Positions 38,820 to 47,439 of a stretch of DNA of 64,000 bases are shown here, piece by piece (positions within the stretch are counted from its first letter, which is position 1; each line of letters starts with the position of its first letter). The DNA comes from Candidatus Pelagibacter ubique HIMB140 (GTDB lineage Bacteria > Pseudomonadota > Alphaproteobacteria > Pelagibacterales > Pelagibacteraceae): positions 62,001 through 126,000 of the forward strand of contig NZ_LAMZ01000001.1 of assembly GCF_025558165.1 (NCBI RefSeq). The letters are read 5' to 3'. The notes beneath the pieces are model-generated. The model had not been told where the DNA came from and did not search any database. It worked only from the letters and a program-made list of their open reading frames with translations. The translations under genes and the position numbers were made by a program.

Positions 38820-39269
38820 ATGGCAAAAACAGAAAAAACTGACAATAAAGATCAGAAGGTAGAAAAATCTTCTAAAAAAAGTGCTAAGAGTTCTTATTCA
38901 AAAAAGAAAAAGATAAAAAAAAATATTTTAAATGGAATTGCTTATGTGCAATCAACATTTAATAACACAATAATTTCAATTGCTGATACAAATGGAAATG
39001 TAATATCCTGGGCATCTGCTGGACAGAAAGGATTTAAAGGATCAAGAAAATCTACGCCTTATGCAGCTCAAATAGCAGCTGACTCCGCAGCATCAAAAGC
39101 ATTAGAGTATGGAATGAAAACTTTATCGGTTGAGGTAAAAGGACCTGGTTCAGGAAGAGAAACAGCATTAAGAGCTTTACAAGCAAGAGGTTTTAAAATT
39201 TTGTCAATTAAAGATACAACACCTATGCCTCACAACGGAACTAGACCACCAAAAAAAAGGAGAGTTTAA
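38820..39269 (+). CDS. rpsK: 30S ribosomal protein S11
   Basis: 149 residues, about 20 longer than usual (129). The core starts near [20 protein letters not shown] and ends [16 protein letters not shown]. The extra residues are at the N terminus, a lysine/serine-rich, low-complexity stretch (about 1-38) predicted to be disordered. S11 lines the mRNA path at the platform. One-base overlap with rpoA. Confidence 0.97.
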   Translation: MAKTEKTDNKDQKVEKSSKKSAKSSYSKKKKIKKNILNGIAYVQSTFNNTIISIADTNGNVISWASAGQKGFKGSRKSTPYAAQIAADSAASKALEYGMKTLSVEVKGPGSGRETALRALQARGFKILSIKDTTPMPHNGTRPPKKRRV

Positions 39270-40297
39270 TGGAAGTAGAAAACGTTAATGTAAAAAATTG
39301 GAAATCTTTGATTAAACCATCTAAATTAGATGTTCAAATTAGTGATGACTTAACACATGCTAAGATTATAGCTGAGCCTTTAGAAAAAGGTTATGGATTA
39401 ACTTTAGGAAACTCCCTAAGAAGAATTTTGCTTTCTTCAATCAGAGGAGCTGCAGTTACTTCGATACAAATAGATGGTGTTCTACATGAATTTACATCAA
39501 TTAAAGGTGTAAGAGAAGATGTAACAGACATAGTATTAAATGTTAAATCACTAGCATTAAAATGTAATTCTGAAGGTACAAAAAAATTAGTTTTAGATGC
39601 AAAAGGTCCAGGTGAAATAAAAGCTTCTGACATTGCTCCTGTGACTGATGTAGAAATATTAAATCCTGAATTAGTAATTTGTAACTTAGATGAAAATACT
39701 ACTTTTCATATGGAAATGAATGTAAACACTGGAAAAGGTTATGTTCCGGCTGAGCTAAATAAACCAGAGGAGCCACCATTAGGTTTAATTGCCATTGACT
39801 CTTTGTATAGCCCTGTAAAAAAAGTTTCTTATTCTGTTAGCACAGCAAGAGAGGGTAAAGCTCTTGATTATGATAAATTAACAATGGAAGTGGAGACTAA
39901 TGGTTCAATTTCTGCAGAAGATGCTGTTGCGTATTCTGCTAGGATTTTTCAAGACCAGTTGAAAATGTTTGTTAATTTTGATGAACCAGTTGAGGCTCCA
40001 GTAAAAGAAGTCTCATCTGAACCTGAGTTTAATAAGAATTTATTAAGAAAAGTTGATGAACTAGAGCTATCTGTTAGATCAATGAATTGCTTAAAAAATG
40101 ACAACATAATTTATATTGGTGATTTAGTTCAAAAATCTGAGGGTGAAATGTTAAGAACACCAAATTTTGGTAGAAAATCTTTAAATGAGATTAAAGAAGT
40201 TCTAACTGGAATGTCTCTGTATTTAGGTATGGAAATACCTAACTGGCCACCAGATAATATTGCAGAAATGTCTAAAAAATTAGAGGAAGCAATTTAA
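39269..40297 (+). CDS. rpoA: RNA polymerase alpha subunit
   Basis: 342 residues. The N-terminal assembly domain has [20 protein letters not shown], and the C-terminal domain (from about 255) has the promoter/activator-binding helices [19 protein letters not shown] and [13 protein letters not shown]. Full length. One-base overlaps with rpsK and rplQ. Confidence 0.99.
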   Translation: MEVENVNVKNWKSLIKPSKLDVQISDDLTHAKIIAEPLEKGYGLTLGNSLRRILLSSIRGAAVTSIQIDGVLHEFTSIKGVREDVTDIVLNVKSLALKCNSEGTKKLVLDAKGPGEIKASDIAPVTDVEILNPELVICNLDENTTFHMEMNVNTGKGYVPAELNKPEEPPLGLIAIDSLYSPVKKVSYSVSTAREGKALDYDKLTMEVETNGSISAEDAVAYSARIFQDQLKMFVNFDEPVEAPVKEVSSEPEFNKNLLRKVDELELSVRSMNCLKNDNIIYIGDLVQKSEGEMLRTPNFGRKSLNEIKEVLTGMSLYLGMEIPNWPPDNIAEMSKKLEEAI

Positions 40298-40740
40298 TGA
40301 GACACGGCTTAGCCAATAAAAAGTTGAATAGAACTTCTGAGCACAGAAAAGCTCTGTTAAAGAATATGTTAAATTCTTTAATAAAATATGAACAGATTAA
40401 AACTACATTACCGAAAGCAAAGTTTTTAAGACCTCAAGCTGACAAAATTATTACTCTAGGTAAAAAAGATACATTGCAAACAACTAAGATGCTTGTGTCT
40501 CAATTGCAGGATATTAAATCAGCTAATAAAGTAAAAAAAACTCTTTCTAAAAGATATTCAAATAGAAAAGGTGGCTATACTAGAATTATTAAAGCAGGTT
40601 TTAGATATGGTGATAATGCTCCAATGGCAATCATAGAATTTGTAGATAGAGATGTTGAGGCCAAAAGAGTAGATAAGAAGAAAAAAGATACGTCAAAAGA
40701 AGCTCCAAAAACAGAAGAAAATAAACAAGCTACAGCTTAA
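40297..40740 (+). CDS. rplQ: 50S ribosomal protein L17
   Basis: 147 residues. Starts [20 protein letters not shown], the invariant family start, and has RGGYTRI-like [20 protein letters not shown]. The last 25 residues are a charged tail beyond the core. Last ribosomal protein gene of the cluster; the next gene starts 10 bp later. Confidence 0.98.
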   Translation: MRHGLANKKLNRTSEHRKALLKNMLNSLIKYEQIKTTLPKAKFLRPQADKIITLGKKDTLQTTKMLVSQLQDIKSANKVKKTLSKRYSNRKGGYTRIIKAGFRYGDNAPMAIIEFVDRDVEAKRVDKKKKDTSKEAPKTEENKQATA

Positions 40741-40750
40741 ATCCTAAGTC

Positions 40751-41668
40751 ATGAATAAGTCATACATCGTTGATTCAACGTGTAATGATATGCGTATTGA
40801 TAGATGGATGAGATTAAATATTGGAAAAATACCTCAAGGTTTAATTGAAAAATATCTTAGGACAGGAAAAATCAAAATTAACAAAAAAAAAGTTAAAAGT
40901 TCTCACAAAATAAAAAAAGGAGATCAAATAAATATCTTTAATATTGAATTTAAAGAAAGAGTAGAACAAAAAAAAATAAAATTTTTACCAACTAAAGAAA
41001 TAATAAAATCAAACGAAGATCAAATAATTGATGATAATGATAATTTTGTTGTATTAAATAAAGCATCAGGAATATCAGTACAAGGTGGTACAAAATCTAA
41101 AAAAAACTTAGTTGATATTTTCGCAAAGAGTGAAATTTTTAAAGGAACAAAACCTTATTCTGTTCATAGATTAGACAAAGATACGTCTGGTGTATTTATA
41201 ATGGCGAAAAATAGAGAGAGCGCACAGTTACTAACATCATTATTTAGATTAAGAAAAGTTCACAAAACTTATCTTGCCATATGCCAAGGAGAAATAAATA
41301 AAAATACAGGTGTTTGGGATGATGACTTAATAAGATATGATGGAGATAAAAAGTTAGTTGAAAAAGCAAAAACTATATTCAAGGTAATAGATAAAAATTC
41401 TGAAGCATCTTTATTGGAGTTAAAACCAATAACAGGAAGAAAACATCAGTTACGTAAACAACTTTTTGCAATTGGAAATCCTATATTTGGTGATACCAAA
41501 TATAAACTATCTAAGTCAGATAAAGGTATAAATAAAAATCTTATGCTGCACTCTTATCAAATTAAATTTAAAATTAATGATATGAAGCATACTTATTCAG
41601 CCTTATTACCAGAATATTTTAAAAAGTTGTTAAAATCAAAAAGACTTAGTTTTTCAAATTTGAAATAA
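40751..41668 (+). CDS. rluC: 23S rRNA pseudouridine synthase, RluA family (RluC-like)
   Basis: 305 residues. An N-terminal S4 domain (about 13-65, [18 protein letters not shown]) precedes the catalytic domain with HRLDKDTSG (139-147, catalytic Asp142) and the late motif [12 protein letters not shown]. The S4 plus RluA-type layout fits RluC/RluD; position next to the ribosomal genes and the S4 sequence favour RluC, but target sites cannot be read from sequence. Its 3' end overlaps the convergent lipB by 23 bp. Confidence 0.88.
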   Translation: MNKSYIVDSTCNDMRIDRWMRLNIGKIPQGLIEKYLRTGKIKINKKKVKSSHKIKKGDQINIFNIEFKERVEQKKIKFLPTKEIIKSNEDQIIDDNDNFVVLNKASGISVQGGTKSKKNLVDIFAKSEIFKGTKPYSVHRLDKDTSGVFIMAKNRESAQLLTSLFRLRKVHKTYLAICQGEINKNTGVWDDDLIRYDGDKKLVEKAKTIFKVIDKNSEASLLELKPITGRKHQLRKQLFAIGNPIFGDTKYKLSKSDKGINKNLMLHSYQIKFKINDMKHTYSALLPEYFKKLLKSKRLSFSNLK

Positions 41669-42263
41669 AATTTTCGATAATTTCATTATTTAAGTTAGAA
41701 TAATCTTGATTTGAAATTTTTTTTAAATTTGTAATACCTTTGTCTGAAATTCCACAAGGTACTATTTTTTTATAATTTTCTAGGTTGTTATCAACATTTA
41801 TTGCAAATCCATGATATGCAATCCACTTACTCACTCGAATACCTATTGCAGCAATTTTTTGAATTTCATTTTTGTCTTTATACCATATTCCAATATTTTC
41901 TTTATCAGGAAAGGTTTCAATATTATATTTTTTTAAACTTTGAATAATTGTATTTTCAATGATTGTAATAAATTTTCTAATGTCTTTTTTTTCTCTTAGA
42001 TCAATAACAAAATAACAAATTAATTGACCAGGACCATGATACGTAATTTTTCCACCTCTGTTTGTTTTTAATAGATCAATTGATTTATCAATTATTTCAT
42101 TTTCTTTATACGATGTACCTGCAGTAAAAATTTCAGGATGCTCTAAAGTCCAAATTAACTCTTTTTCTTTATTAGCTGAAATATTTTTTAATCTAGACTC
42201 TAATAGATCAATTGCCTCAAAATAATTTACCGGTTTTATTGACTTTTTGATCTCTATATCCAT
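41646..42263 (-). CDS. lipB: Octanoyltransferase
   Basis: 205 residues. It moves octanoyl groups from acyl carrier protein to lipoyl domains, the first step of lipoate attachment. [12 protein letters not shown] lies at 69-80; the catalytic pair is Lys136 (QKIAAIG) and Cys170 (VPCGI). It is convergent with the pseudouridine synthase gene, overlapping by 23 bp, and divergent from mgtE. Confidence 0.95.
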   Translation of the reverse strand: MDIEIKKSIKPVNYFEAIDLLESRLKNISANKEKELIWTLEHPEIFTAGTSYKENEIIDKSIDLLKTNRGGKITYHGPGQLICYFVIDLREKKDIRKFITIIENTIIQSLKKYNIETFPDKENIGIWYKDKNEIQKIAAIGIRVSKWIAYHGFAINVDNNLENYKKIVPCGISDKGITNLKKISNQDYSNLNNEIIENFISNLKN

Positions 42264-42324
42264 TTAAAATTTGTAATATTTTAATTATGTATTAATAGTG
42301 CACAACTAAATTATAGGTACATTT

Positions 42325-43698
42325 ATGTCTTTAATTAAAAAAACTAAAGATAAAAAAGTAAATTTTGAATTTAATAAAGAATATTTGAGAGTTGTTACCT
42401 CTAAAATAGCTAACAGTGATGCAAAATTTATTAATGACTCATTCAATGAAATGCACCCTGCTGATGCAGCAGACATAATTGAACACTTAAGCATTAGTGA
42501 TAGAGAAAGTTTAATTAAATTAAATAATTTTAATATTGATGCAGAGGTTTTTGTAGAATTAAATGAGTCTATACAAACTGAAATAATTAAATATTTATCT
42601 TCAGACTCAATTGTTACTATTCTTACTAACCTTGAGTCAGATGATGCTATTTCGATTTTAGAAAATGTACCCGAAGAAGACAAGAACACTATATTAAGCT
42701 CATTACCACCTAAAGACAGATTTGCTCTGTTAGAAAGCTTAAGCTATCCTGAAGATACTGCTGCTAGACTTATGCAGCGTGAGTTTACAGCTATACCAAG
42801 CAACTGGTCTGTAGGTCAAACAATTGACTACCTAAGAGAAAATAAAGATCTGCCTGAGGAATTTTTGGAAATTTTTATTGTTAATGAAGAATTTAAACCT
42901 ATTGGAACAGTTCCATCATCAAGAGTTCTTACTTCACCGAGAGACACAAAGATGGCAAGCATTATGTCTGAATCTCAACTATTAGTGCCTGTAGATATGG
43001 ATAAAGAAGAGGTGGCTAACCTTTTTGAAAATTATAATCTTAACTCAGCAGCTGTAGTTGATAAAAATAATAAATTGGTAGGAATGATAATGAACGATGA
43101 TGTTCTTACAGTTTTAAAAGAAGAGGCTGAGGAAGATGCATTAAGACTTGCAGGTGTAGGTGATGAGGAAATTACAGACGGTGTTGTTACAAAAACTAAA
43201 AGAAGATTTAACTGGCTTTTACTTAATTTATTTACCGCTTTTTTAGCTACTTGGTGTATTAGTCTGTTTGGAGCAACTATTGAGCAAATGGTTGTTCTTG
43301 CTTTCCTAATGCCAATTGTTGCTTCAATGGGCGGAAATGCAGGAATGCAAACATTAGCTGTTACAGTCAGAACAATTGCAACAAATGACTTAACCCAAAA
43401 TAATTTTTCATCAAATGTTTTTAAAGAATTTTCAATTGGTATATTAAATGGAATTATATTTGCCGCTATAAGTGCTTTAATTGTTCAAATTTGGTTTCAA
43501 GATAGTATTCTTTCAATAATTATTTCAATATCAATGGTACTAACGATGATTATAGCTGGACTGTTTGGTATACTTGTTCCTTTTACATTAAAAAAAATGA
43601 ATATTGATCCCGCAATTGCATCTAGTGTTTTTGTTACGACCATTACTGATGTAATAGGTTTTGTGTCATTTTTAGGTGTTGGGGCTTACTTTCTTTAA
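42325..43698 (+). CDS. mgtE: MgtE-type magnesium channel/transporter
   Basis: 457 residues. Order: N-terminal helical MgtE_N domain (about 25-130, with the MHPADAADIIEHL motif), a pair of CBS domains (about 135-265), then five membrane helices (about 290-457) with SMGGNAGMQTLAVTVR in the pore-forming part. In the family the cytosolic domains sense Mg2+ and close the channel. It stands alone, divergent from lipB and overlapping the convergent panC by 4 bp. Confidence 0.96.
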   Translation: MSLIKKTKDKKVNFEFNKEYLRVVTSKIANSDAKFINDSFNEMHPADAADIIEHLSISDRESLIKLNNFNIDAEVFVELNESIQTEIIKYLSSDSIVTILTNLESDDAISILENVPEEDKNTILSSLPPKDRFALLESLSYPEDTAARLMQREFTAIPSNWSVGQTIDYLRENKDLPEEFLEIFIVNEEFKPIGTVPSSRVLTSPRDTKMASIMSESQLLVPVDMDKEEVANLFENYNLNSAAVVDKNNKLVGMIMNDDVLTVLKEEAEEDALRLAGVGDEEITDGVVTKTKRRFNWLLLNLFTAFLATWCISLFGATIEQMVVLAFLMPIVASMGGNAGMQTLAVTVRTIATNDLTQNNFSSNVFKEFSIGILNGIIFAAISALIVQIWFQDSILSIIISISMVLTMIIAGLFGILVPFTLKKMNIDPAIASSVFVTTITDVIGFVSFLGVGAYFL

Positions 43699-44510
43699 AA
43701 GTTATCAATTAATCTAACGTTATCAATATAGTAAGCAACAAATAAACGTGAGCCTTTAACAGTATTAGATATTTTAAGATTTTTAATAGATCTTAATTCC
43801 AAGTATTCAATTTTAATTTTTAAAAACTTCTCAAAATATTTCATTTGAATTTTTAAATTTTGTTTTATTTTTTTACTATTTGCTAAATTTCTTTTTAATT
43901 TAATTAAATTTTTGCTCAAAAAACTTGCTTTTTTAATTCCATTTAAGTCTAAATGACTATTTCTTGAAGACAAAGCTATTTTGCTTTTATTTCTAATCGT
44001 TTTGCATGGAATGATAGAAGTTTTATATTTATATTTCAGATAATTTTTTATTAAGTAATATTGTTGATAATCTTTTTTGCCCATAAATATTTTTTTTGGA
44101 TTTACTAAGCTAGTTAATCTTTCCATAACATCTAGTACTCCTTCGAAATGGCCTTTTCTATATTTAGCGCATAAAATTTTATCTTTATTTGCGATTTTTA
44201 TGTCTGATTTTTTATTATGATTGTAGATATCTTTGAATTTTGGAATGTATAAGAAATCTACCTTTTTAGTTTTTTTTAAAATTTTAATATCCTCTTTAAT
44301 ATTTGTTGGATAGTTCTTGAAATCTTTTTTATTGTTAAATTGTTTGGGATTAACGAAAATACTTACTATTGTCTTTTTGCAAGTTCGATTTGATCTTTCT
44401 ATAAGTGATAAATGACCCTCATGTATACTCCCCATTGTGGGAACAAAGCCAATATCATTAAATGGCCTTAAAGCTTTTAATAATGAATTATTGTTTAATA
44501 TAATTTTCAT
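43695..44510 (-). CDS. panC: Pantothenate synthetase
   Basis: 271 residues from the chosen ATG. It condenses pantoate and beta-alanine with ATP. The nucleotide motif PTMGSIHEGH is at 24-33, followed by FMGKKDYQQYYLI and the KMSKS-like IALSSRNSHL. The frame is open for 10 more codons (to 44540), but MKIILNNNSLLKALRPFN fits the family N terminus, and the longer start would crowd the divergent galU at 44545. Confidence 0.93.
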   Translation of the reverse strand: MKIILNNNSLLKALRPFNDIGFVPTMGSIHEGHLSLIERSNRTCKKTIVSIFVNPKQFNNKKDFKNYPTNIKEDIKILKKTKKVDFLYIPKFKDIYNHNKKSDIKIANKDKILCAKYRKGHFEGVLDVMERLTSLVNPKKIFMGKKDYQQYYLIKNYLKYKYKTSIIPCKTIRNKSKIALSSRNSHLDLNGIKKASFLSKNLIKLKRNLANSKKIKQNLKIQMKYFEKFLKIKIEYLELRSIKNLKISNTVKGSRLFVAYYIDNVRLIDNF

Positions 44511-44544
44511 TTGTATTAGAAATTTAGATAAGTAAAACATTTAT

Positions 44545-45360
44545 ATGATTAAACAAGCAATTATTCCTCTAGCAGGTCAAGGAACCAGACTTTTGCCTTT
44601 GACAAGTGTTTTTGCTAAAGAACTTCTTCCAATAAATGGAAAGCCAGGAATTGAATATATTTTAGATGAATGTATTGAGGCAGGAATTAAAGAAATTATT
44701 TTTATAATATCAAATAAAAAAAAGATGATTAAAAATTATTTTTATAGTGACGCTTTTTATAAAAAAATTATTAAAAAGAAAAAAGATCCCAGAATAATTG
44801 CTGAATATAAAAAAATATTAAAATATAAAAAAATAATAAAATTTGTATATCAAAATATACCAAAAGGAACAGGCGATGCTGTATTTAAAACAAGAAAATA
44901 TATAAAAGATAAATATTTTTTAATGTTGCTACCAGATGATTTGATAATAAAAAAAAACTGTTCTAAGGATATGATTAAAGTACATCATAAGCACAAATCT
45001 TCTGTAATGGCTAGCATGGAAGTTAATTCCAAAACAGTTTCAAGATGGGGCATCTATAGTTTAAACAAAAAAATTTCCAAAAATGATTATTTCATTGATG
45101 GAGTGGTTGAAAAGCCTTCAATTAAAAATGCTCCCTCTAATAAAGCAGTAATAGGAAGATACATTCTCCCTAAAATTGTATTTAATAAATTAGCTAAGCA
45201 AAAACCAAGTAAAGGAGGTGAAATTCATATAACTGATGCTATTCAAACTTTAATTAAAGAAGGTGAAAAATTTATTGCTCATAATTTTTCAGGCAAATAT
45301 TTAGATTGTGGGACTATGCAAGGATTTATTAATTCAAATAAAGAAATAGGAAAAATATGA
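44545..45360 (+). CDS. galU: UTP-glucose-1-phosphate uridylyltransferase
   Basis: 271 residues, somewhat shorter than E. coli GalU (302). It makes UDP-glucose. The nucleotide-binding loop is PLAGQGTRLLPLT (8-20) with KELLPINGKPGIEYI next; VEKPSIKNAPSN and GGEIHITDAIQTLI are typical later motifs. It overlaps ugd by 4 bp, and ugd uses the product directly. Confidence 0.95.
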   Translation: MIKQAIIPLAGQGTRLLPLTSVFAKELLPINGKPGIEYILDECIEAGIKEIIFIISNKKKMIKNYFYSDAFYKKIIKKKKDPRIIAEYKKILKYKKIIKFVYQNIPKGTGDAVFKTRKYIKDKYFLMLLPDDLIIKKNCSKDMIKVHHKHKSSVMASMEVNSKTVSRWGIYSLNKKISKNDYFIDGVVEKPSIKNAPSNKAVIGRYILPKIVFNKLAKQKPSKGGEIHITDAIQTLIKEGEKFIAHNFSGKYLDCGTMQGFINSNKEIGKI

Positions 45361-46652
45361 AACTTTGTATGATAGGTACCGGATATGTTGGTTTGGTCAG
45401 TGGTGTTTGTTTTTCAGACTTAGGTAATGATGTTATTTGTGTAGATAAAGATAATAATAAAATTAATAATTTAAAAAATGGCAAAATACCATTTTATGAA
45501 CCAGGTTTAGAAGAATTAGTTAAAAAAAACTTAAAAAATAATAGATTAAATTTTTCAACAAATTTAAATGAAGCTGTAAGAAAATCTGACATAATTTTTA
45601 TATGCGTAGGAACACCAACTAAAAAAAATAGTAATAGTGCTGACCTTTCTCAGGTTTATTCAGTTGGAAAAGAAATATCTAAATCAATTAATAAATTTAA
45701 AATAATTTTAACAAAATCAACTGTTCCTGTTACTACAGGTGACGAATTAGAAAAAATTATATCAAAAAAAGTAAATAAAAGATTGTTTTCAGTAGTATCT
45801 AATCCTGAATTTTTAAGAGAAGGTGAGGCAATTAGAGACTTTATTTACCCCGATAGAGTAGTGGTTGGTTCAAACGAAGAAAAATCAAAAAAAATACTTA
45901 GAAATTTATATTCCCCATTAATTTCCAAAGGTGCAAAATATGTTTCTACAAATAGACGAGCTGCTGAATTAATTAAATATGCTTCTAATGCTTTTTTAGC
46001 AACTAAAATTACATTTATAAATGAAATTGCAAATTTATGCGAAAAAACTGGAATAGATGTTGAAGATATATCTATAGGAATTGGACTTGATAACAGAATA
46101 GGAAGTAGATTTTTAAGAGCTGGTCCTGCATATGGAGGCTCTTGTTTTCCAAAAGATACAAAAGCTATTGTATCTACAGCTGATAAATTTAAATCTAATT
46201 TGTCTGTAATCAAAAGTGTTATTAAATCTAATCAGAATAGATCAGATTTATTACTTAAAAGGCTTCATTCAATAATTAAAAAATTTAATAATAAAAAAGT
46301 TTCTTTTTTGGGAGTTACATTTAAAGCAAACACTGATGATATGAGAGAGTCCTCAAGTTTAAAATTAATTCCTTATCTATCCAAAAAAGGTGCAAAGATT
46401 AAATATTATGATCCTACCGGTTCAAAAAAAGAATTCGATAATCTAAAAAATGTTGAATATGCTAATTCAATTCAAAACTGCATTTCTGGTTCAGACCTTA
46501 TAATTATTCATACTGAATGGAATGATTTTAAATCAATTAATTTTAAAAAAATTTCTAAAAATAAAAAACTTATTATTTACGATATGAGAAATATATTCTC
46601 ACCAACTAAAATAGAGAAACTAGGTATAAAATATTTTGGTATAGGAAGATAG
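45357..46652 (+). CDS. ugd: UDP-glucose 6-dehydrogenase
   Basis: 431 residues. It oxidises UDP-glucose to UDP-glucuronate with two NAD+. The Rossmann motif is IGTGYVGLVSG (6-16), the catalytic cysteine is Cys263 in GGSCFPKDTKA, and the central dimerisation helix and C-terminal domain (FLGVTFKANTDDMRESSS) are complete. The 4-bp overlap with galU links the two steps, pointing to sugar-acid supply for surface polysaccharide or lipid. Confidence 0.96.
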   Translation: MKLCMIGTGYVGLVSGVCFSDLGNDVICVDKDNNKINNLKNGKIPFYEPGLEELVKKNLKNNRLNFSTNLNEAVRKSDIIFICVGTPTKKNSNSADLSQVYSVGKEISKSINKFKIILTKSTVPVTTGDELEKIISKKVNKRLFSVVSNPEFLREGEAIRDFIYPDRVVVGSNEEKSKKILRNLYSPLISKGAKYVSTNRRAAELIKYASNAFLATKITFINEIANLCEKTGIDVEDISIGIGLDNRIGSRFLRAGPAYGGSCFPKDTKAIVSTADKFKSNLSVIKSVIKSNQNRSDLLLKRLHSIIKKFNNKKVSFLGVTFKANTDDMRESSSLKLIPYLSKKGAKIKYYDPTGSKKEFDNLKNVEYANSIQNCISGSDLIIIHTEWNDFKSINFKKISKNKKLIIYDMRNIFSPTKIEKLGIKYFGIGR

Positions 46653-46653
46653 T

Positions 46654-47115
46654 TTAGTTTAACTCAAATATAGCATCAACTTCTACGGAAACTCCTAGTG
46701 GCAAACTATTAGTACTTACCGCAGCTCTTGTATGCATGCCAGCATCTCCGAATATTGATGCAATTAAATCTGAAGCTCCATTAATTACTTTTGGCTGTTC
46801 AGTAAAGTCATTTGTTGAGTTAACAAATCCAGTTAATTTGATACATGATTTTATTTTAGACAAATCTCCAGCACAAGCAGCTTTTGCTTGAGCAACTAAA
46901 CTTAATCCACATCTTTTTGCAGCTTCATAACCTTGTTCTGTACTTAAATCTTTTCCAACTTTTCCCTTAATTAATTCTCCATTTTCATTAATCGAAATTT
47001 GACCAGAAATAAAAAGTAAATTTCCTGTTTTTTTTGTTGCCACATAAGATCCAACAGGAGCCTTCGCTTCTGGAAGTTCTATTTTTAATTCTTCTATTTT
47101 TTTATCAAAATTCAT
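46654..47115 (-). CDS. RidA/YjgF-family protein (longer subgroup)
   Basis: 153 residues, longer than RidA itself (about 128). The stretches GKVGKDLSTEQGYEAAKRCG, GFVNSTNDFTEQPKVINGAS and DAGMHTRAAVSTNSLPLGV match the subgroup often annotated as endoribonuclease L-PSP; the arginine of HTRAAV is the position that binds carboxylates in imine deaminases. A role in removing reactive enamine/imine metabolites is possible, but this subgroup is not well characterised. It converges with ugd (1 bp apart) and lies 3 bp after the repeat-protein gene. Confidence 0.9.
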   Translation of the reverse strand: MNFDKKIEELKIELPEAKAPVGSYVATKKTGNLLFISGQISINENGELIKGKVGKDLSTEQGYEAAKRCGLSLVAQAKAACAGDLSKIKSCIKLTGFVNSTNDFTEQPKVINGASDLIASIFGDAGMHTRAAVSTNSLPLGVSVEVDAIFELN

Positions 47116-47118
47116 TAA

Positions 47119-47439
47119 CTATTCTTTTTTTTTAATCTTATTTTTAACTTTATCTCCAATTTCTACAAGATTTTCTTTTAGTTCTTTGGCTTTTTTAGAT
47201 GTTCCTTCTTTTAGTTCTTGAGTTTTTTTTGATGTCCCATCCTTTAATTCTTTAGCTTTTTTTGATGTTCCATCCTTTAATTCTTGAGCTTTTTTTGAAC
47301 TCGCTTCCTTTAATTTTTTTGCATTACATTCTATGTACTCTTTTGATAATTTTTTATATTCACTACATTTATTTTCTTCTGCAAATGAAAAGGTGCTTTT
47401 GAAAAAAAAAACTATGAAAATTATATATAGTTTTCTCAT
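47119..47439 (-). CDS. Secreted lysine-rich protein with 11-residue repeats, LEA-like
   Basis: 106 residues. A signal peptide covers 1-20 (hydrophobic core 4-19, likely cut SFA-EE). The mature part has Cys25 and Cys38, then four 11-residue repeats at 44-87 of the type KDGTSKKAKEL, and a charged end (KNKIKKKE). The repeats are strongly helical, with leucine and alanine at fixed places, and resemble the 11-mers of group 3 LEA proteins and of right-handed coiled coils. Function unknown; a periplasmic protectant or envelope spacer are guesses. It overlaps topA by 4 bp and is 3 bp before the RidA-family gene. Confidence 0.8.
   Translation of the reverse strand: MRKLYIIFIVFFFKSTFSFAEENKCSEYKKLSKEYIECNAKKLKEASSKKAQELKDGTSKKAKELKDGTSKKTQELKEGTSKKAKELKENLVEIGDKVKNKIKKKE
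47179..47310 (-). repeat. Tandem 33-bp repeat, four copies, within the secreted protein gene
   Basis: Four in-frame 33-bp units encode residues 44-54, 55-65, 66-76 and 77-87. Copies 2 to 4 differ at only one to three residues, so they look recently duplicated; copy 1 is more diverged. Such arrays can gain or lose units by slippage, so copy number may vary between strains. Confidence 0.85.

Noticed and set aside
42264..42324. Promoter or metal-sensing riboswitch before mgtE
   Set aside because: The 61-bp gap is too short for the known magnesium-sensing leader RNAs, and boxes that resemble TTGTAA/TATTAA are only 13 bp apart.
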